From contig CT971583.1 of NCBI GenBank assembly GCA_000063505.1, positions 124,001 to 188,000 of the forward strand: 64,000 bases of DNA, in the 5' to 3' direction. Shown in pieces: positions 32,381 to 44,465 of the stretch. The notes below the pieces were generated by a model. That model was not told the origin of the DNA, did no database searches, and saw only the letters and a program-made list of their open reading frames with translations. Numbering within the stretch: the first letter of the stretch is position 1; each line of letters begins with the position of its first letter. The DNA is from Synechococcus sp. WH 7803. GTDB lineage: Bacteria; Cyanobacteriota; Cyanobacteriia; PCC-6307; Cyanobiaceae. The position numbers and the translations under genes were made by a program.

Positions 32381-33357
32381 CGCGACACAGCCTCGTTGCG
32401 TTGCTTAAGGCGCAGCCGTTCTTCTCTGAGATCCATCAGCACCAAGTCCCGATCTCGCAAGTCCTCCTCGATGTTGCGAAGACGCTCCACTTCGGCCTGG
32501 AGGGGCTCAAGCTCATGCACCCTGGCCAGAAGTTCGGGAAGTTGATGGATCACGATCTCGCGCAGTTGCTGTGATTCCCATTGCTGCTGCTGCAGAAACA
32601 ATTGCAGCTGCGCTGGGCTGGCTTGGCTCAGGAAGGCGCGCACGCGCGCTCGTAAACGGGTGAGGTCTTCACTGTTGCCGGCCTGTCCTTCCTGGGTGCT
32701 GCGGGTGCTCTCGGATTCATGGATCGCACAGGACCCTCCACTCAGCCACACCTGCTGTTCGAGGGTCTGCTGCACATCCAGACAAAGCTCCACATCCTCC
32801 CCGCACACCTTGTAATGCTCATTCAGCCGCACCCTTTGGAAGTCATCGCGACGGATCCACTGCAGGGCACCGGTGACGGCCGCCACCGGTCCTGTGGGCG
32901 GGACCTCAGGTCGATCGGCAGGAATCAAGCGATCGAGCGGGTGATAGGCCGAACCCCTGGAGTCGAAATTGATGCCTGCGTGCGTCAGCCGCCCCTCTTG
33001 ATCGCGCAACACCGCTCCCACCAGACTCACCTCTGGCTGTTGCTTGAGAACGCTCAGAGCAGCGTCAACACAATCGCGATCGAGAATTAGATCATCGTTG
33101 GCGAGCATCAACACCTCGCCGCCGGCGCGTTCCGCCAAGCCATTCATGTTTCCAGCGAAGTGATAAGGCGTTCTTTGGGCAATGAGGAATTCGTAGCGGC
33201 TGCTGTTGTGGATCTGTGCTTCCTCAGCCTCGCTGCCGTTCCAGGAGCAGAGGATTTCAACGTCGAGAGGCGCCAGGCTGCAGGCAGCATCCAGGCTGTC
33301 GCAGAGGCGATTGAGCAGCGCGGCTGTCCTTGAAACCACCAGGATGGACAGCCGCAT
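32377..33357 (-). CDS. GT2 family glycosyltransferase with C-terminal coiled coil
   Basis: 326 residues, ATG 33357. GT-A features: LSILVVSRTAALLNRLCDSL at the N-terminus, then GEVLMLANDDLILDRDCVDAAL with the DxD-like NDD, and VTGALQWIRRDDFQRV further on. This is the rhamnosyltransferase-like GT2 pattern. Residues about 240-326 form a long Glu/Leu/Arg coiled coil (LEPLQAEVERLRNIEEDL), which may mediate membrane or partner binding. First gene of a two-gene minus-strand operon; its promoter must lie in the 153-bp gap shared with secA. Confidence 0.85.
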   Translation of the reverse strand: MRLSILVVSRTAALLNRLCDSLDAACSLAPLDVEILCSWNGSEAEEAQIHNSSRYEFLIAQRTPYHFAGNMNGLAERAGGEVLMLANDDLILDRDCVDAALSVLKQQPEVSLVGAVLRDQEGRLTHAGINFDSRGSAYHPLDRLIPADRPEVPPTGPVAAVTGALQWIRRDDFQRVRLNEHYKVCGEDVELCLDVQQTLEQQVWLSGGSCAIHESESTRSTQEGQAGNSEDLTRLRARVRAFLSQASPAQLQLFLQQQQWESQQLREIVIHQLPELLARVHELEPLQAEVERLRNIEEDLRDRDLVLMDLREERLRLKQRNEAVSR

Positions 33358-33421
33358 TAATGAGGGTCAAAGCAATTTGACTTTATCAATGGTTCATATG
33401 GCGAAATTGCAGCAGGTTTAC

Positions 33422-33476
33422 GAGGTCTTCTCATTGGCCTGTACGGATGGCCGCAGCATCTCTGCTGAGAGACCTC
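33422..33476 (+). promoter_or_regulatory. Candidate structured leader upstream of secA
   Basis: The 153-bp gap before secA holds a foldable element. The outer stem GAGGTCT / AGACCTC (33422-33428 with 33470-33476) encloses two small hairpins: GGCC/GGCC (33436-33439 with 3349-52 of the same 33.4-kb segment, i.e. 33449-33452) and GCAG/CTGC (33453-33456 with 33462-33465). It is a three-way-junction shape, ending 34 nt before the ATG. No known RNA family recognised. The stems are short, so this is tentative. Confidence 0.3.
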
Positions 33477-33510
33477 AGTAGGCTGGCGCGCAGACGATTT
33501 AGCGCCTTCC

Positions 33511-36378
33511 ATGCTCAAGCTGCTGCTGGGTGATCCCAATGCCCGCAAGCTGAAGCGCTATCAGCCGATCGTGTCCGACATCAACCTCCTCGAGGAGGAG
33601 GTGTCACCCCTCAGCGACGACGACCTGCGCCGGCGCACCGCTGAGTTCCGTCAGCGCCTCGACAACGCCGGCAGCCTCGACCAGCAGCGGCCCGTGCTTG
33701 ATGAGCTGCTGCCGGAGGCATTTGCCGTGGTGCGCGAGGCCGGCAAGCGCGTGCTGGGCATGCGCCATTTCGATGTGCAGCTGATCGGCGGCATGGTGCT
33801 GCATGAGGGCCAGATCGCGGAAATGAAAACCGGCGAGGGCAAAACCCTCGTGGCCACCCTGCCCAGCTTCCTCAACGCCCTCACCGGCCGCGGCGTGCAC
33901 GTGGTCACCGTGAACGACTACCTGGCCCGCCGTGACGCCGAGTGGATGGGGCAGGTGCACCGTTTCCTCGGTCTTTCGGTGGGGTTGATCCAGCAGGACA
34001 TGACCCCTGCTGAGCGCCGCCGCAACTACGGCTGCGACATCACCTACGCCACCAACTCCGAGCTCGGGTTCGACTACCTGCGCGACAACATGGCCGCCGA
34101 CATCAACGAGGTGGTGCAGCGGGAGTTCCAGTACTGCGTGATCGATGAAGTCGACTCGATCCTGATTGATGAGGCGCGCACCCCCCTGATCATTTCCGGA
34201 CAGGTGGAGCGGCCCCAAGAGAAGTATCAGAAGGCGGCGGAAGTGGCCGCAGCCCTCACCCGGGCCGCCGAGATGGGCAAGGACGGGATCGATCCCGAGG
34301 GCGACTACGAAGTGGATGAAAAGCAACGCAGCTGCACCCTCACCGATGAGGGCTTTGCCAAGGCGGAGCAGATGATCGGCGTGGCCGACCTCTACGACCC
34401 CCAGGATCCCTGGGCCCACTACATCACCAATGCCCTCAAGGCCAAGGATCTGTTCACCCGCGATGTGAATTACATCGTGCGCGACGGCGAAGCGGTGATC
34501 GTGGATGAGTTCACCGGCCGGGTGATGCCGGGGCGTCGCTGGAGCGACGGCCAGCACCAGGCGATCGAAGCCAAGGAGGCCCTGGCGATCCAGCCGGAAA
34601 CCCAGACCCTGGCCTCGATTACTTACCAGAACTTCTTCCTGCTCTATCCCCGCTTGGCGGGGATGACCGGCACGGCCAAAACCGAGGAAACCGAGTTCGA
34701 GAAGACCTACAAGCTCGAAACCACCATCGTGCCCACCAACCGGGTGCGGGCCCGCCAGGACTGGGTGGATCAGGTGTACAAAACCGAAGAAGCCAAGTGG
34801 CGGGCCGTGGCCAAGGAAACCGCCGAGGTCCACCAGCAGGGCCGGCCGGTGCTGGTGGGCACCACCAGTGTGGAAAAGAGCGAGCTGCTCAGTGCCCTGC
34901 TGGCGGAGGAGGACATTCCCCACAACCTGCTCAATGCCAAACCCGAGAACGTGGAGCGGGAGGCCGAGATCGTGGCCCAGGCCGGCCGCTCCGGGGCGGT
35001 GACGATCGCCACCAACATGGCCGGCCGCGGCACCGACATCATCCTCGGCGGCAACAGCGATTACATGGCCCGCCTCAAGCTGCGCGAGGTGCTGCTGTCC
35101 AGGTTGGTGCGTCCTGAGGAAGGCCACCGTCCGCCCGTGCCCCTGCAGCGCAGCGGCGCTGAGGGTGGCGGCGGATTCGCCGCCAAGGCAGCCCCCGCCA
35201 GTGGCCCCCATGGCCATGCCCCCAGTGAGGCCCGGGCCATCGGCAGCCTCTATCCCTGCCAGCTCACGGAAGACACCGATCAGGCCCTGGCCGATCTCGC
35301 CAAGGATCTGGTGAAGGCCTGGGGCGACCGGGCGCTCACGGTGATCGAACTGGAAGACCACATCGCCACGGCGGCAGAGAAAGCCCCCACCGACGACCCT
35401 GCCATTGCCGCCCTGCGTGCGGCCATCGCCCGGGTGAAGGGGGAATACGACGACGTGGTGAAACAGGAGGAGCAACGGGTGCGTGAGGCCGGTGGTTTGC
35501 ATGTGATCGGCACCGAGCGCCATGAATCCCGCCGGGTGGACAACCAGTTGCGCGGCCGGGCTGGCCGTCAGGGTGACCCAGGCTCCACCCGTTTCTTCCT
35601 CTCCCTGGGCGACAACCTGCTGCGTATCTTCGGGGGCGACCGGGTGGCCGGATTGATGAATGCCTTCCGGGTAGAGGAAGACATGCCGATCGAATCGGGC
35701 ATGCTCACCCGCTCGTTGGAGGGGGCCCAGAAAAAGGTGGAGACGTACTACTACGACATCCGCAAGCAGGTGTTCGAGTACGACGAGGTGATGAACAACC
35801 AGCGCAAGGCGGTGTATTCCGAACGTCGCCGGGTGCTGGAGGGCCGTGAGCTCAAAAAGCAGGTGGTGGGGTATGGCGAGCGCACCATGAACGAGATCGT
35901 GGAGGCCTACGTGAATCCGGATCTGCCGCCGGAGGAATGGGATGTGACCCAGTTGGTGAGCAAGGTGCAGGAGTTTGTGTATCTGCTCGACGACCTCCAG
36001 GCCGATCAGCTCCAGGGCCTGTCCATGGACGAGCTCAAGGCCTTTCTCCAGGAGCAACTGCGCAATGCCTACGACCTCAAGGAGGGCCAGATCGAAGACC
36101 AGCGTCCGGGGCTGATGCGCGAGGCCGAGCGCTTCTTCATCCTTCAGCAGATCGACACCCTCTGGCGCGAACATCTGCAGTCGATGGATGCCCTGCGCGA
36201 GTCGGTGGGACTGCGCGGCTATGGCCAGAAGGACCCTCTGATCGAATACAAGAACGAGGGCTACGACATGTTCCTGGACATGATGACCAACATGCGCCGC
36301 AACGTGATCTACTCCATGTTCATGTTCCAGCCCGCTCCGCCTGCGGGGCAGTCGGCGGGACAGCGCACTACGGCCTGA
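33511..36378 (+). CDS. secA: Preprotein translocase ATPase SecA
   Basis: 955 residues, ATG 33511 ([14 protein letters not shown]). SecA is the motor that drives unfolded preproteins through SecYEG; cyanobacteria use it at both plasma and thylakoid membranes. The first nucleotide-binding domain has Walker [10 protein letters not shown] (about residue 108) and the DEVD box in [17 protein letters not shown] (about 210). The second has [15 protein letters not shown] (about 510) and the arginine-finger region RGRAGRQGD. An insertion of about 120 residues (about 530-650) lies in the second domain, as in other cyanobacterial SecAs. The C-terminus ends in [10 protein letters not shown] without the Cys-rich zinc motif of E. 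coli SecA. Single gene with its own promoter region. Confidence 0.98.
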   Translation: MLKLLLGDPNARKLKRYQPIVSDINLLEEEVSPLSDDDLRRRTAEFRQRLDNAGSLDQQRPVLDELLPEAFAVVREAGKRVLGMRHFDVQLIGGMVLHEGQIAEMKTGEGKTLVATLPSFLNALTGRGVHVVTVNDYLARRDAEWMGQVHRFLGLSVGLIQQDMTPAERRRNYGCDITYATNSELGFDYLRDNMAADINEVVQREFQYCVIDEVDSILIDEARTPLIISGQVERPQEKYQKAAEVAAALTRAAEMGKDGIDPEGDYEVDEKQRSCTLTDEGFAKAEQMIGVADLYDPQDPWAHYITNALKAKDLFTRDVNYIVRDGEAVIVDEFTGRVMPGRRWSDGQHQAIEAKEALAIQPETQTLASITYQNFFLLYPRLAGMTGTAKTEETEFEKTYKLETTIVPTNRVRARQDWVDQVYKTEEAKWRAVAKETAEVHQQGRPVLVGTTSVEKSELLSALLAEEDIPHNLLNAKPENVEREAEIVAQAGRSGAVTIATNMAGRGTDIILGGNSDYMARLKLREVLLSRLVRPEEGHRPPVPLQRSGAEGGGGFAAKAAPASGPHGHAPSEARAIGSLYPCQLTEDTDQALADLAKDLVKAWGDRALTVIELEDHIATAAEKAPTDDPAIAALRAAIARVKGEYDDVVKQEEQRVREAGGLHVIGTERHESRRVDNQLRGRAGRQGDPGSTRFFLSLGDNLLRIFGGDRVAGLMNAFRVEEDMPIESGMLTRSLEGAQKKVETYYYDIRKQVFEYDEVMNNQRKAVYSERRRVLEGRELKKQVVGYGERTMNEIVEAYVNPDLPPEEWDVTQLVSKVQEFVYLLDDLQADQLQGLSMDELKAFLQEQLRNAYDLKEGQIEDQRPGLMREAERFFILQQIDTLWREHLQSMDALRESVGLRGYGQKDPLIEYKNEGYDMFLDMMTNMRRNVIYSMFMFQPAPPAGQSAGQRTTA

Positions 36379-36391
36379 GGCCAGGCCTCAG
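36375..36391. terminator. Possible bidirectional terminator between secA and cysE
   Basis: A perfect 17-bp palindrome CTGAGGCC-A-GGCCTCAG overlaps the secA stop and lies 6 bp before the cysE stop. As RNA it could form a short GC stem on either strand, but no T-run follows. Weak evidence. Confidence 0.3.
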
Positions 36392-36397
36392 CCTCCT

Positions 36398-37141
36398 TCA
36401 ATCCCCCAGGAACTCGAGGATCTCCCGGTCCTTGAGGTTCTGGGCCTGGCCATTGCGCACTTCGCGCAGGGGCCGACCGCTGGCGGCCGCCATGGTGCGC
36501 AGGTTGTCCTGCAGGCTGCGCACCTGCCCTTCGAGCTGATCGATCCGCTCCATCAGGTTGCGGATCACATTCGCTTCCGCATCCGGTAAGGCGGAGTGGG
36601 CCAGGGGATTGATGCGCACGCCGCTCTGGTGGATCACCCTCCCGGGGATTCCCACCACGGTGCAATCGGCTTCCACATCGCGCACCACCACCGATCCAGC
36701 GCCGATGCGGGTGTTGGTGCCCACCTCGATGGCGCCCAGCACCTTGGCGCCGGCGCCGATCACCACGTTGTTGGCCAGGGTGGGATGGCGTTTGCCGTGG
36801 TCTTTGCCCGTGCCCCCCAGGGTTACTCCCTGGTAGAGGAGGCAGCGGTCACCCACTTCGGCGGTCTCGCCGATCACCACGCCCATGCCGTGGTCGATGA
36901 ACACGCCATGGCCGATCCTGGCGCCGGGATGGATCTCCACGCCAGTGAGATTGCGGCCGAGTTGGCTGAGCAGCCGGGCGGCCAGCTTCAAGGGCAACCG
37001 GGAGTGCCAGAGCCGATGGCTGAGCCGGTGCAGGCTCAGGGCCTGGAAGCCTGGATAACACAGCAGAATTTCCAGCGGGCCTCGTGCCGCCGGATCCCGT
37101 TCGCGGATGATCGCCAGGTCGGCACGGATGTGGTTGAACAT
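36398..37141 (-). CDS. cysE: Serine O-acetyltransferase
   Basis: 247 residues, ATG 37141. It transfers acetyl from acetyl-CoA to L-serine, the first step of cysteine synthesis. An N-terminal helical part is followed by the left-handed beta-helix with hexapeptide repeats: [28 protein letters not shown] and [20 protein letters not shown] (active-site His in FIDHGMG and KRHPT), then [16 protein letters not shown]. The tail is about 70 residues longer than short homologues and contains a coiled coil ([17 protein letters not shown]). Its end meets the secA end with a 19-bp gap. Likely feedback-inhibited by cysteine, as the family usually is. Confidence 0.96.
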   Translation of the reverse strand: MFNHIRADLAIIRERDPAARGPLEILLCYPGFQALSLHRLSHRLWHSRLPLKLAARLLSQLGRNLTGVEIHPGARIGHGVFIDHGMGVVIGETAEVGDRCLLYQGVTLGGTGKDHGKRHPTLANNVVIGAGAKVLGAIEVGTNTRIGAGSVVVRDVEADCTVVGIPGRVIHQSGVRINPLAHSALPDAEANVIRNLMERIDQLEGQVRSLQDNLRTMAAASGRPLREVRNGQAQNLKDREILEFLGD

Positions 37142-37196
37142 GCCTGTCCGCCGCGCCCTCAGCGCTCGAGGGCGCCATTGTGGCAGTTGATCGCCA

Positions 37197-38186
37197 TCAG
37201 GCGGTTAGCAGGCCGATTTCCTTGCGCAGCAGTTCGATGGTGTCGGCGCTCAGGTAACTCTCGGCGCAGTGCACCTGGGGCATGCGCATCAGTTGGGAGC
37301 GGTTCTGGCGCAGGCTCTGCTCCACCAGCGGCAGGCTGGGGCGGTCGCAGAGCACGTGGCTGGAAGCCCGCAGCAGGGCGAGCAGGCGGCTGTTCACATC
37401 CGGCGTGGCGGTCATCAGCAGCAGCTCGTTGCCGCGCATGCTGTGCAGGATCACCTCGGCCGCCCGCAGGATGCCGGGGCTGATGCTCACCAGGCCCACC
37501 ACGCTGCCGCCGCGCAGTTCCTTGAGCATGGCCAGTTCGGCGCGGAAGTCGTTGAGATCCACCGCCACGGCCCGCACCCCGTGCTGTTTGGCGAGTTCCT
37601 CCACCGGCTGCAGGAAGTAGCGGCTGGTCACCACCGTGCCGTTGCTGGCGCTCTCCAGCACGCTTTCCAGCTCCTCCATCGGCACCACTTCCACCGGCAC
37701 ATCCAGGCAGGGTTCCAGTTCCTCGGCGATCAGCATCGAGGCGCCGATGTCTTCCCGAGGGGTGCTCACGAGCACCCGGGCACCGCAGCGCAGGCGCCAG
37801 TCGATTTCCCGGGTGAGCAGATCCCGGGTCTGCTGCAGGGTGCAGCCGGCGTTCAGCAAACCGTCCACGCATTTGCGCACTTCCCGGTCGAGGTCGGTCA
37901 CCCCGCGGTTGCGTGGGCTCGCGGGCGTGCGGATCTCGCGGGGCTTCTGTTGGTCGCGCACGTAGATGCCCGAGCCGGCCATGGCTTCCACCACGCCATC
38001 GGTTTCCAGCTGGCGGTACACCTTGCTGATGGTGTTGCGGTGCAGGCCGGTTTGCATGGCCAGCTGCCGGGTGCTGGGGAGGCGATGCCCGGGGGGATAG
38101 TGCCGGGCCGCGATCGCGAAGCAGATCTGGTTGTAGAGCTGGGTCGACGCCGGGATGTCGCTTTCCTGCTGAATGTGGAATCGCAC
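37197..38186 (-). CDS. GntR-family transcriptional regulator
   Basis: 329 residues, ATG 38186. The first 80 residues form a GntR winged helix: [27 protein letters not shown] with [19 protein letters not shown] recognition-helix region, and GSGIYV at the wing. The remaining 230 residues are not the aminotransferase-like domain of MocR proteins and lack an obvious FCD or UTRA signature; they look like an alpha/beta ligand-binding fold. Target genes unknown. It lies 55 bp upstream of cysE on the same strand, so the two may be co-transcribed; a link to sulfur or amino-acid metabolism is only suggested by position. Confidence 0.85.
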   Translation of the reverse strand: MRFHIQQESDIPASTQLYNQICFAIAARHYPPGHRLPSTRQLAMQTGLHRNTISKVYRQLETDGVVEAMAGSGIYVRDQQKPREIRTPASPRNRGVTDLDREVRKCVDGLLNAGCTLQQTRDLLTREIDWRLRCGARVLVSTPREDIGASMLIAEELEPCLDVPVEVVPMEELESVLESASNGTVVTSRYFLQPVEELAKQHGVRAVAVDLNDFRAELAMLKELRGGSVVGLVSISPGILRAAEVILHSMRGNELLLMTATPDVNSRLLALLRASSHVLCDRPSLPLVEQSLRQNRSQLMRMPQVHCAESYLSADTIELLRKEIGLLTA

Positions 38187-38265
38187 GCCGGTGGGCCAGG
38201 TCGGAATGCGGCCACCCTAAGGACAGGATCGCTCGGTGACAATTGCCTGGGTGGTCCGTGTCCCT

Positions 38266-39072
38266 ATGACAGTTTCCGAAGGCGTGCCGTTGCCCTCCGG
38301 TTGGCGCTGCATCAACGACGGGCCCGTGCCCCTGCGCTGCTGGTGGTCGCCGGTCGAGACAGGCCTTGTCAGTGCGCCGCTGCTGACGCAGTCTCGTAAC
38401 GAGTGCGAGTCGCTTGCGTCACGTAAACGTGTCGTGTTGGTGTTGCCCGAGGTGTTCGGCATCAATGCCTGGGTGCGCTCGGTGGCGGATCGCATCGCCG
38501 CGGCGGGGGTGCCGGCACTGGCCATGCCCCTGTTCGCGCGTACCGCCCCTGAGCTCGATCTCAGCTATGGCGAGATGCAACTGGCGGAGGGCCGCCGCCA
38601 CAAGAGCGCCACCACGGCGGCCGAGCTTCTCGCCGATGGAGCGGCCGCAATCCGCTGGTTGCGCAGGGAGCTCAACGATCCCCAGGCGGAGATCACCGTG
38701 GTGGGCTTTTGCTTTGGCGGGCATGCGGCCTTGCTGCTGGCCTCTCTGCCCGAGGTGGCCCGCACCTTCAATTTCTATGGAGCCGGTGTGGTGCAGGGCC
38801 GCCCGGGCGGGGGTGCGCCCACCCTGGAGGTTTTGCCCCAGGTGCAAGGGGAACTCACCTGCCTGTTCGGCTTGGCCGATCCCTTGATCCCTGCACACGA
38901 CCGCTCGGCCATCGAAACAGCCCTGCATGCCGCTGACCCCTCTGGCCAGCGGCTGCGTTGCGTTGGGTTTGCCGACGCCGATCACGGCTTCATGTGCGAA
39001 GCCCGCGCAGCCCATCAGCCCCAGGCTGCGGCCCAGGGGTGGTGGTTGCTGCTGGACGCCCTCGGGCGTTAA
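38266..39072 (+). CDS. Dienelactone hydrolase-family protein
   Basis: 268 residues from ATG 38266 (a GTG at 38236 is also in frame). An alpha/beta hydrolase of the DLH family: [15 protein letters not shown] with the conserved Glu, the nucleophile Cys in [13 protein letters not shown], the Asp in [11 protein letters not shown] and the His in DADHGFM complete the Cys-Asp-His triad. A stretch of about 20 unusual residues ([20 protein letters not shown]) lies before the first core strand. Its DNA (38384-38431) is full of short inverted repeats, so it may be an inserted element that kept the frame. Natural substrate unknown. The 3' end overlaps infC by 4 bp. Confidence 0.88.
   Translation: MTVSEGVPLPSGWRCINDGPVPLRCWWSPVETGLVSAPLLTQSRNECESLASRKRVVLVLPEVFGINAWVRSVADRIAAAGVPALAMPLFARTAPELDLSYGEMQLAEGRRHKSATTAAELLADGAAAIRWLRRELNDPQAEITVVGFCFGGHAALLLASLPEVARTFNFYGAGVVQGRPGGGAPTLEVLPQVQGELTCLFGLADPLIPAHDRSAIETALHAADPSGQRLRCVGFADADHGFMCEARAAHQPQAAAQGWWLLLDALGR
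38384..38431. repeat. Cluster of short inverted repeats inside the dienelactone hydrolase gene
   Basis: TGACGCA (38384-38390) pairs with TGCGTCA (38415-38421). Inside lies CTCGT-A-ACGAG (38393-38403), and directly after it CACGT-AA-ACGTG (38420-38431). About 48 bp are occupied by nested dyads, unlike the surrounding coding DNA. It looks like a palindromic mini-insertion. No second copy was noticed in the window. Confidence 0.5.
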
Positions 39073-39731
39073 CCGTTGCCCGCGGGCTTGCTGGCGAGCC
39101 GGGCGGAGGTGGGCCGGGGCGGCGCGGTGATCGTGCGCACGGCCCGGGTGGCGGGCTCCTCCTTGTCGTCTTTTTTCACCAGCGGGGTCTTCCGCGGCGT
39201 GAGGAACATGATCATGTTGCGGCCTTCCCGCTTTGGGGGCTGCTGGATTTCCGCCGGCTCTTCCAGATCCTTGGCCATCCGGCGCAGCAGGGTTTCCGCC
39301 AGTGCGGTGTGCTGAATCTCCCGGCCGCGGAAGATCACCGTGCACTTCACCTTGTCACCGGCTTTGAGGAAGCGCTGAGCCTGACCGATGCGCACGTCGT
39401 AATCGTGCTGATCGATCTTGTAGCGCATCTTCACCTCTTTAACCTCGGTTTGGTGCGACTTCTTCTTGGCCTCCTTGGCCTTTTTCTCCTGCTCGAATTT
39501 GTACTTGCCGTAGTCCATGATCCGGCACACCGGCGGATCGGCTTTCTCGCTCACCAGCACCAGATCGAGCTCCCGCTCCTGCGCCACCTCCAGCGCTTTC
39601 TCCCGGTCGATCACGCCCAACTGGGTGCCGTCGGCATCCACCACCCGCAGCTGGGGGTAGTTGATGCGTTCATTGATGTTGGGGAGCTCCCGGACAGGAG
39701 CACGGCGGTCAAAACGGGGACGTGGTGGCAT
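39069..39731 (-). CDS. infC: Translation initiation factor IF-3
   Basis: 220 residues, ATG 39731. IF-3 binds the 30S subunit, checks start-codon pairing and keeps subunits apart. Signature sequences are [23 protein letters not shown] (N-domain, with a short extra N-terminus), [27 protein letters not shown] (linker), and the C-domain [13 protein letters not shown] and EGRNMIMFL. The C-terminus carries a variable Pro/Ala/Arg extension of about 45 residues beyond the usual end, common in marine cyanobacterial IF-3. It lies downstream of miaA on the same strand with a 57-bp gap. Confidence 0.97.
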   Translation of the reverse strand: MPPRPRFDRRAPVRELPNINERINYPQLRVVDADGTQLGVIDREKALEVAQERELDLVLVSEKADPPVCRIMDYGKYKFEQEKKAKEAKKKSHQTEVKEVKMRYKIDQHDYDVRIGQAQRFLKAGDKVKCTVIFRGREIQHTALAETLLRRMAKDLEEPAEIQQPPKREGRNMIMFLTPRKTPLVKKDDKEEPATRAVRTITAPPRPTSARLASKPAGNG

Positions 39732-39788
39732 TCAGTGAGAGAAGAGGCTGCGGGCCGTTGAGAGCAGAACCCGCCGCGGTTGCATCCT

Positions 39789-40721
39789 TCAGCCTAGACC
39801 CGCTTCGATCAGGCGTCCGGCTTCATTCAGGGGATTGTCATCGGGCAGCCAGTGCGGCTGGTGCTGCCGCCGGAACCAGGTGCGCTGCCGTTTGGCGAAT
39901 TGCTGGGTGCGCCGGGTGGTGTGGGCGATCGCAGCGGGACGGCTGAGATCGCCTGCGAGCACTTGCAACGCTTCGCCGTAGCCAATGGTTTGCAGGAGCG
40001 GCAGCTCGGGGCCGTAGCGCTCGCGCAGCTGGCGGGTTTCCTCCACCAGCCCTTGGCTGTACAGCGCCTGGGTGCGTGCACTGATGCGCTGGCGCAGGTC
40101 GAGCGGATTGAGGCCCAGCTCCAGCACGCGCCAGGGCGGCGGACTGGCACTGGTTTGGCGGCTCATCGGTGCGCCTGTGGCGTACAACACCTCCAGGGCG
40201 CGTTGGGTGCGCAGCGCATCTGCGCTGGCGATGCGCACGGCTGCCTCGGGATCGGCAGTGTTGAGCAGCTGGTGGCACAGCGGTTGGCCCAGCTGCGCCA
40301 GTTGCCGGCGCAGCGCCGGTTGGGGCGCCACAGCGGGGGGGCGCAGACCAGCTGTGAGGGCCTTGAGATAGAGCCCGCTGCCGCCCACGAGAAAGGCGGC
40401 GCCGCGTTTGGCCAGGCTCTGATTCACCGCCTGGAGGGCTTCCTCCTGGAATTCCTGCAAGGTGATCGGTTGGTCGGGGGGGCGCAGGTCGAGCAGATGG
40501 TGGCGGATGCGGGCCTGTTGCTCCGGGCTGGGCTTGGCCGTGCCTACGCTCATCTCCTGGTACAGCTGCCGGGAATCCACATTGATGATCTCCAGGTCGA
40601 AGCGCTCGGCCAGCTCCAGCGCGAGGGCGGTTTTGCCGCTGGCGGTGGGTCCGAGCAGCACCACCACGAGGGGGGCGTTGCTGTCGCGTTGGGCCTCCGT
40701 TTCGGGGCTGGTGTGAGGCAT
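39789..40721 (-). CDS. miaA: tRNA dimethylallyltransferase
   Basis: 310 residues, ATG 40721. It transfers a dimethylallyl group to A37 of tRNAs that read UNN codons. The P-loop is [17 protein letters not shown] (residues about 22-38), the [16 protein letters not shown] motif follows, and [14 protein letters not shown] and the region [11 protein letters not shown] complete the family pattern. The C-terminal [17 protein letters not shown] segment is the tRNA-contacting stretch. It starts 116 bp from the divergent gyrB; the palindrome at 40732-40745 lies between the two. Confidence 0.96.
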   Translation of the reverse strand: MPHTSPETEAQRDSNAPLVVVLLGPTASGKTALALELAERFDLEIINVDSRQLYQEMSVGTAKPSPEQQARIRHHLLDLRPPDQPITLQEFQEEALQAVNQSLAKRGAAFLVGGSGLYLKALTAGLRPPAVAPQPALRRQLAQLGQPLCHQLLNTADPEAAVRIASADALRTQRALEVLYATGAPMSRQTSASPPPWRVLELGLNPLDLRQRISARTQALYSQGLVEETRQLRERYGPELPLLQTIGYGEALQVLAGDLSRPAAIAHTTRRTQQFAKRQRTWFRRQHQPHWLPDDNPLNEAGRLIEAGLG

Positions 40722-40731
40722 CGCACATAAA

Positions 40732-42804
<2,073 letters not shown>

Positions 42805-42805
<1 letters not shown>

Positions 42806-43143
42806 TGCCCCCTTCCGCTTCCTCCCTGCTCCGCTGGGGCTGGCTGTTGGGCGTGGCCCTGCTCGGCCCGGCCGCGTTGCCCGCCGGTGGCGCTGAGCGG
42901 CGTCTTCCCCAGATTCGCCGTCAGGATGGTGAGGGCCCCCTGCTCAGCGGCAGTGATTGTCTGTTGCAAGCCGGCCCCGGCCTGGCGGCTCCAGCCCTGC
43001 GTCGTCTGGAGATCGGCACGCCCCTGCAGCTGTTGCGTCACTGGCGCAGCGCCGATGGTCGCACTTGGATTCAGGTGCAGGTGGCGTCCCATCCGGCCTT
43101 CCCCGGGGGAAGCGATCGCCAGCGCGGTTGGATCCATGGCTGA
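42805..43143 (+). CDS. Exported SH3-like small protein
   Basis: 112 residues, ATG in the gyrB stop. A signal peptide is evident: [20 protein letters not shown] with a cleavage site near residue 29. The mature part, with [34 protein letters not shown] and a terminal GWIHG, has the pattern of a bacterial SH3 (SH3b) domain, which often binds peptidoglycan. It overlaps the first crcB by 8 bp. Family not firmly recognised. Confidence 0.7.
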
Positions 43144-43537
43144 CATCGTTCCCTCCCAGGCGCTGCTGGTGGGATTGGGTGCTGTTCCCGGGGCCTGGTT
43201 GCGCCTGCGGGTGGTGAATCACTTCGAGCCGATGGTGCCGCGCAAGCACTGGGGCACCTTTCTGGTGAATCTGGTGGCGGCCTTCGCCCTGGGGCTGGTG
43301 CTCGGTTTGCAGACGTCCGGCCGCTGCGAACCTCCTGGCTCGACGTCGTCGTTGATTCTGTTGATCGGCGTTGGTTTCTTTGGCAGCCTCAGCACCTTCT
43401 CCACCTTTGCTGTGGAGGTGCTGGTCACCCTGCGCGATCGCCAGTGGGGAGAAGCGCTGTTGCTCACGGCCGGGTCGGTGCTGGCCGGTCTGTTGGTGGC
43501 CGCTGGTGGCTACGGCCTGGGTTTGGCTGATGGCTGA
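43136..43537 (+). CDS. crcB: Fluoride channel subunit CrcB (first copy)
   Basis: 133 residues, ATG 43136; the open frame continues upstream but that would run through the previous gene. CrcB/Fluc proteins are small four-helix membrane proteins that form dual-topology fluoride channels. Motifs: [17 protein letters not shown] (the G-x-G-x-x-R pattern of TM1), [15 protein letters not shown] (central Asn), and [15 protein letters not shown] (the Phe-box and Thr). It overlaps the second crcB by 8 bp. Paired genes with opposite topology are common, which fits a heterodimer. Confidence 0.92.
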   Translation: MADIVPSQALLVGLGAVPGAWLRLRVVNHFEPMVPRKHWGTFLVNLVAAFALGLVLGLQTSGRCEPPGSTSSLILLIGVGFFGSLSTFSTFAVEVLVTLRDRQWGEALLLTAGSVLAGLLVAAGGYGLGLADG

Positions 43538-43946
43538 ACAATTCCAGCCCACGGCGCGGCAGGAACTTCAGGAATTGCTGCTGGTGGCCTTGGGTGCCAT
43601 TCCCGGTGCTCTCTTGCGTTGGCAGTTGTCGGTGCTGGCACCGGATCGCAACCTGCTGGCCAATGTGCTCGGATCGTTGCTGCTGGGATTGCTGCTTGGT
43701 CTTCCCTACCGGCCGCGGCTGCAGCTGCTGATCGGGATCGGCTTCTGTGGGTCGCTCACCACCTTCAGCAGCTGGATGGTGGATGCTGTCAGCCTGATCG
43801 CGGCGGGGCAGCAGGCCGCCGCGATCGGTCTGATCGGCGCCACCCTCGGGCTGGGCCTGGGCGGCGCAGCCCTTGGGCTTGTGCTGGGTCGGGGCGTGAG
43901 CGCCCGTTGGCTCAGGCCTGCAGAGCGGCCTCAATCGCCGCGTTGA
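43530..43946 (+). CDS. crcB: Fluoride channel subunit CrcB (second copy)
   Basis: 138 residues, ATG 43530 in an 8-bp overlap. Same family as the preceding gene: [34 protein letters not shown] (Asn), and [15 protein letters not shown]. The loop charges differ from the first copy (acidic N-terminal extension, more Arg at the C-terminus), which would favour opposite insertion and heterodimer formation. Its 3' end overlaps the convergent glutathione peroxidase gene by 35 bp. Confidence 0.92.
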   Translation: MAEQFQPTARQELQELLLVALGAIPGALLRWQLSVLAPDRNLLANVLGSLLLGLLLGLPYRPRLQLLIGIGFCGSLTTFSSWMVDAVSLIAAGQQAAAIGLIGATLGLGLGGAALGLVLGRGVSARWLRPAERPQSPR

Positions 43947-44391
43947 GTCCGGCGTCTTCAGGAGCCACACCACTCTTGAAGCGGGCCAGCACGGTGCCGT
44001 CCTTGCCCACCAGGAACTTCTCGAAATTCCACTCCACTGCACCGGCCGGCTCGGTTTGGTTGAGGGTGGTGTAGGGCTCAGTGGTGCTGCCGGTGGCGTG
44101 CACCTTGTCGAACAGCTCGAAGCTGGCGCCGTAGGTGGTGGAGCAGAAGCTCTTGATTTCATCCAGGGTGCCGGGCTCCTGGGCGCCGAAGTCGTTGCAG
44201 GGGAAACCCAGCACCTGCAGGCCGCGGGGGCCGAAGGTGTCCTGCAGGCTCTGCAGACCGGCGTACTGCTTGGTGAATCCGCAGCGGCTGGCCACATTCA
44301 CGATCAGCAGCACCTGGCCTGCATAGCTGCCGAGGGTTTTTTCACTGCCGTCGGGGGTGCGGACGGACACGTTGCTGACGCTGGGAGCCAT
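43912..44391 (-). CDS. Glutathione peroxidase-like thiol peroxidase
   Basis: 159 residues from ATG 44391 (MAPSVSNVSVRT); upstream Met codons to 44478 would add an atypical extension and overlap mgtE. It reduces hydroperoxides with a thiol donor. Catalytic Cys in NVASRCGFTKQY, GFPCNDFGAQEPG, and Trp/Asn of WNFEKFLV complete the tetrad. It is of the short, Cys-containing class that often uses thioredoxin or NADPH in cyanobacteria. It is separated from the divergent mgtE start by about 74 bp. Confidence 0.94.
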   Translation of the reverse strand: MAPSVSNVSVRTPDGSEKTLGSYAGQVLLIVNVASRCGFTKQYAGLQSLQDTFGPRGLQVLGFPCNDFGAQEPGTLDEIKSFCSTTYGASFELFDKVHATGSTTEPYTTLNQTEPAGAVEWNFEKFLVGKDGTVLARFKSGVAPEDAGLNAAIEAALQA

Positions 44392-44465
44392 GGCGAAACG
44401 AAGCATTCGGCGCAGAGGATAACCCTCTGGAACCGACATACACTTGGGATTGCTGGGCACGGGGC

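Noticed and set aside
33604-36174. 856-codon open frame antisense to secA
   Set aside because: It is an artefact of the GC-rich codon usage of secA (strong third-position bias keeps the reverse frame open). Its translation is low-complexity Gly/His/Leu/Val with no domain, and secA is unambiguous.
43100-43130. GCGATCGC (HIP1-like) octamers scattered through the window
   Set aside because: Present in several genes (for example near 14829, 23081 and 43112), but they are ordinary for cyanobacteria and show no clustering.
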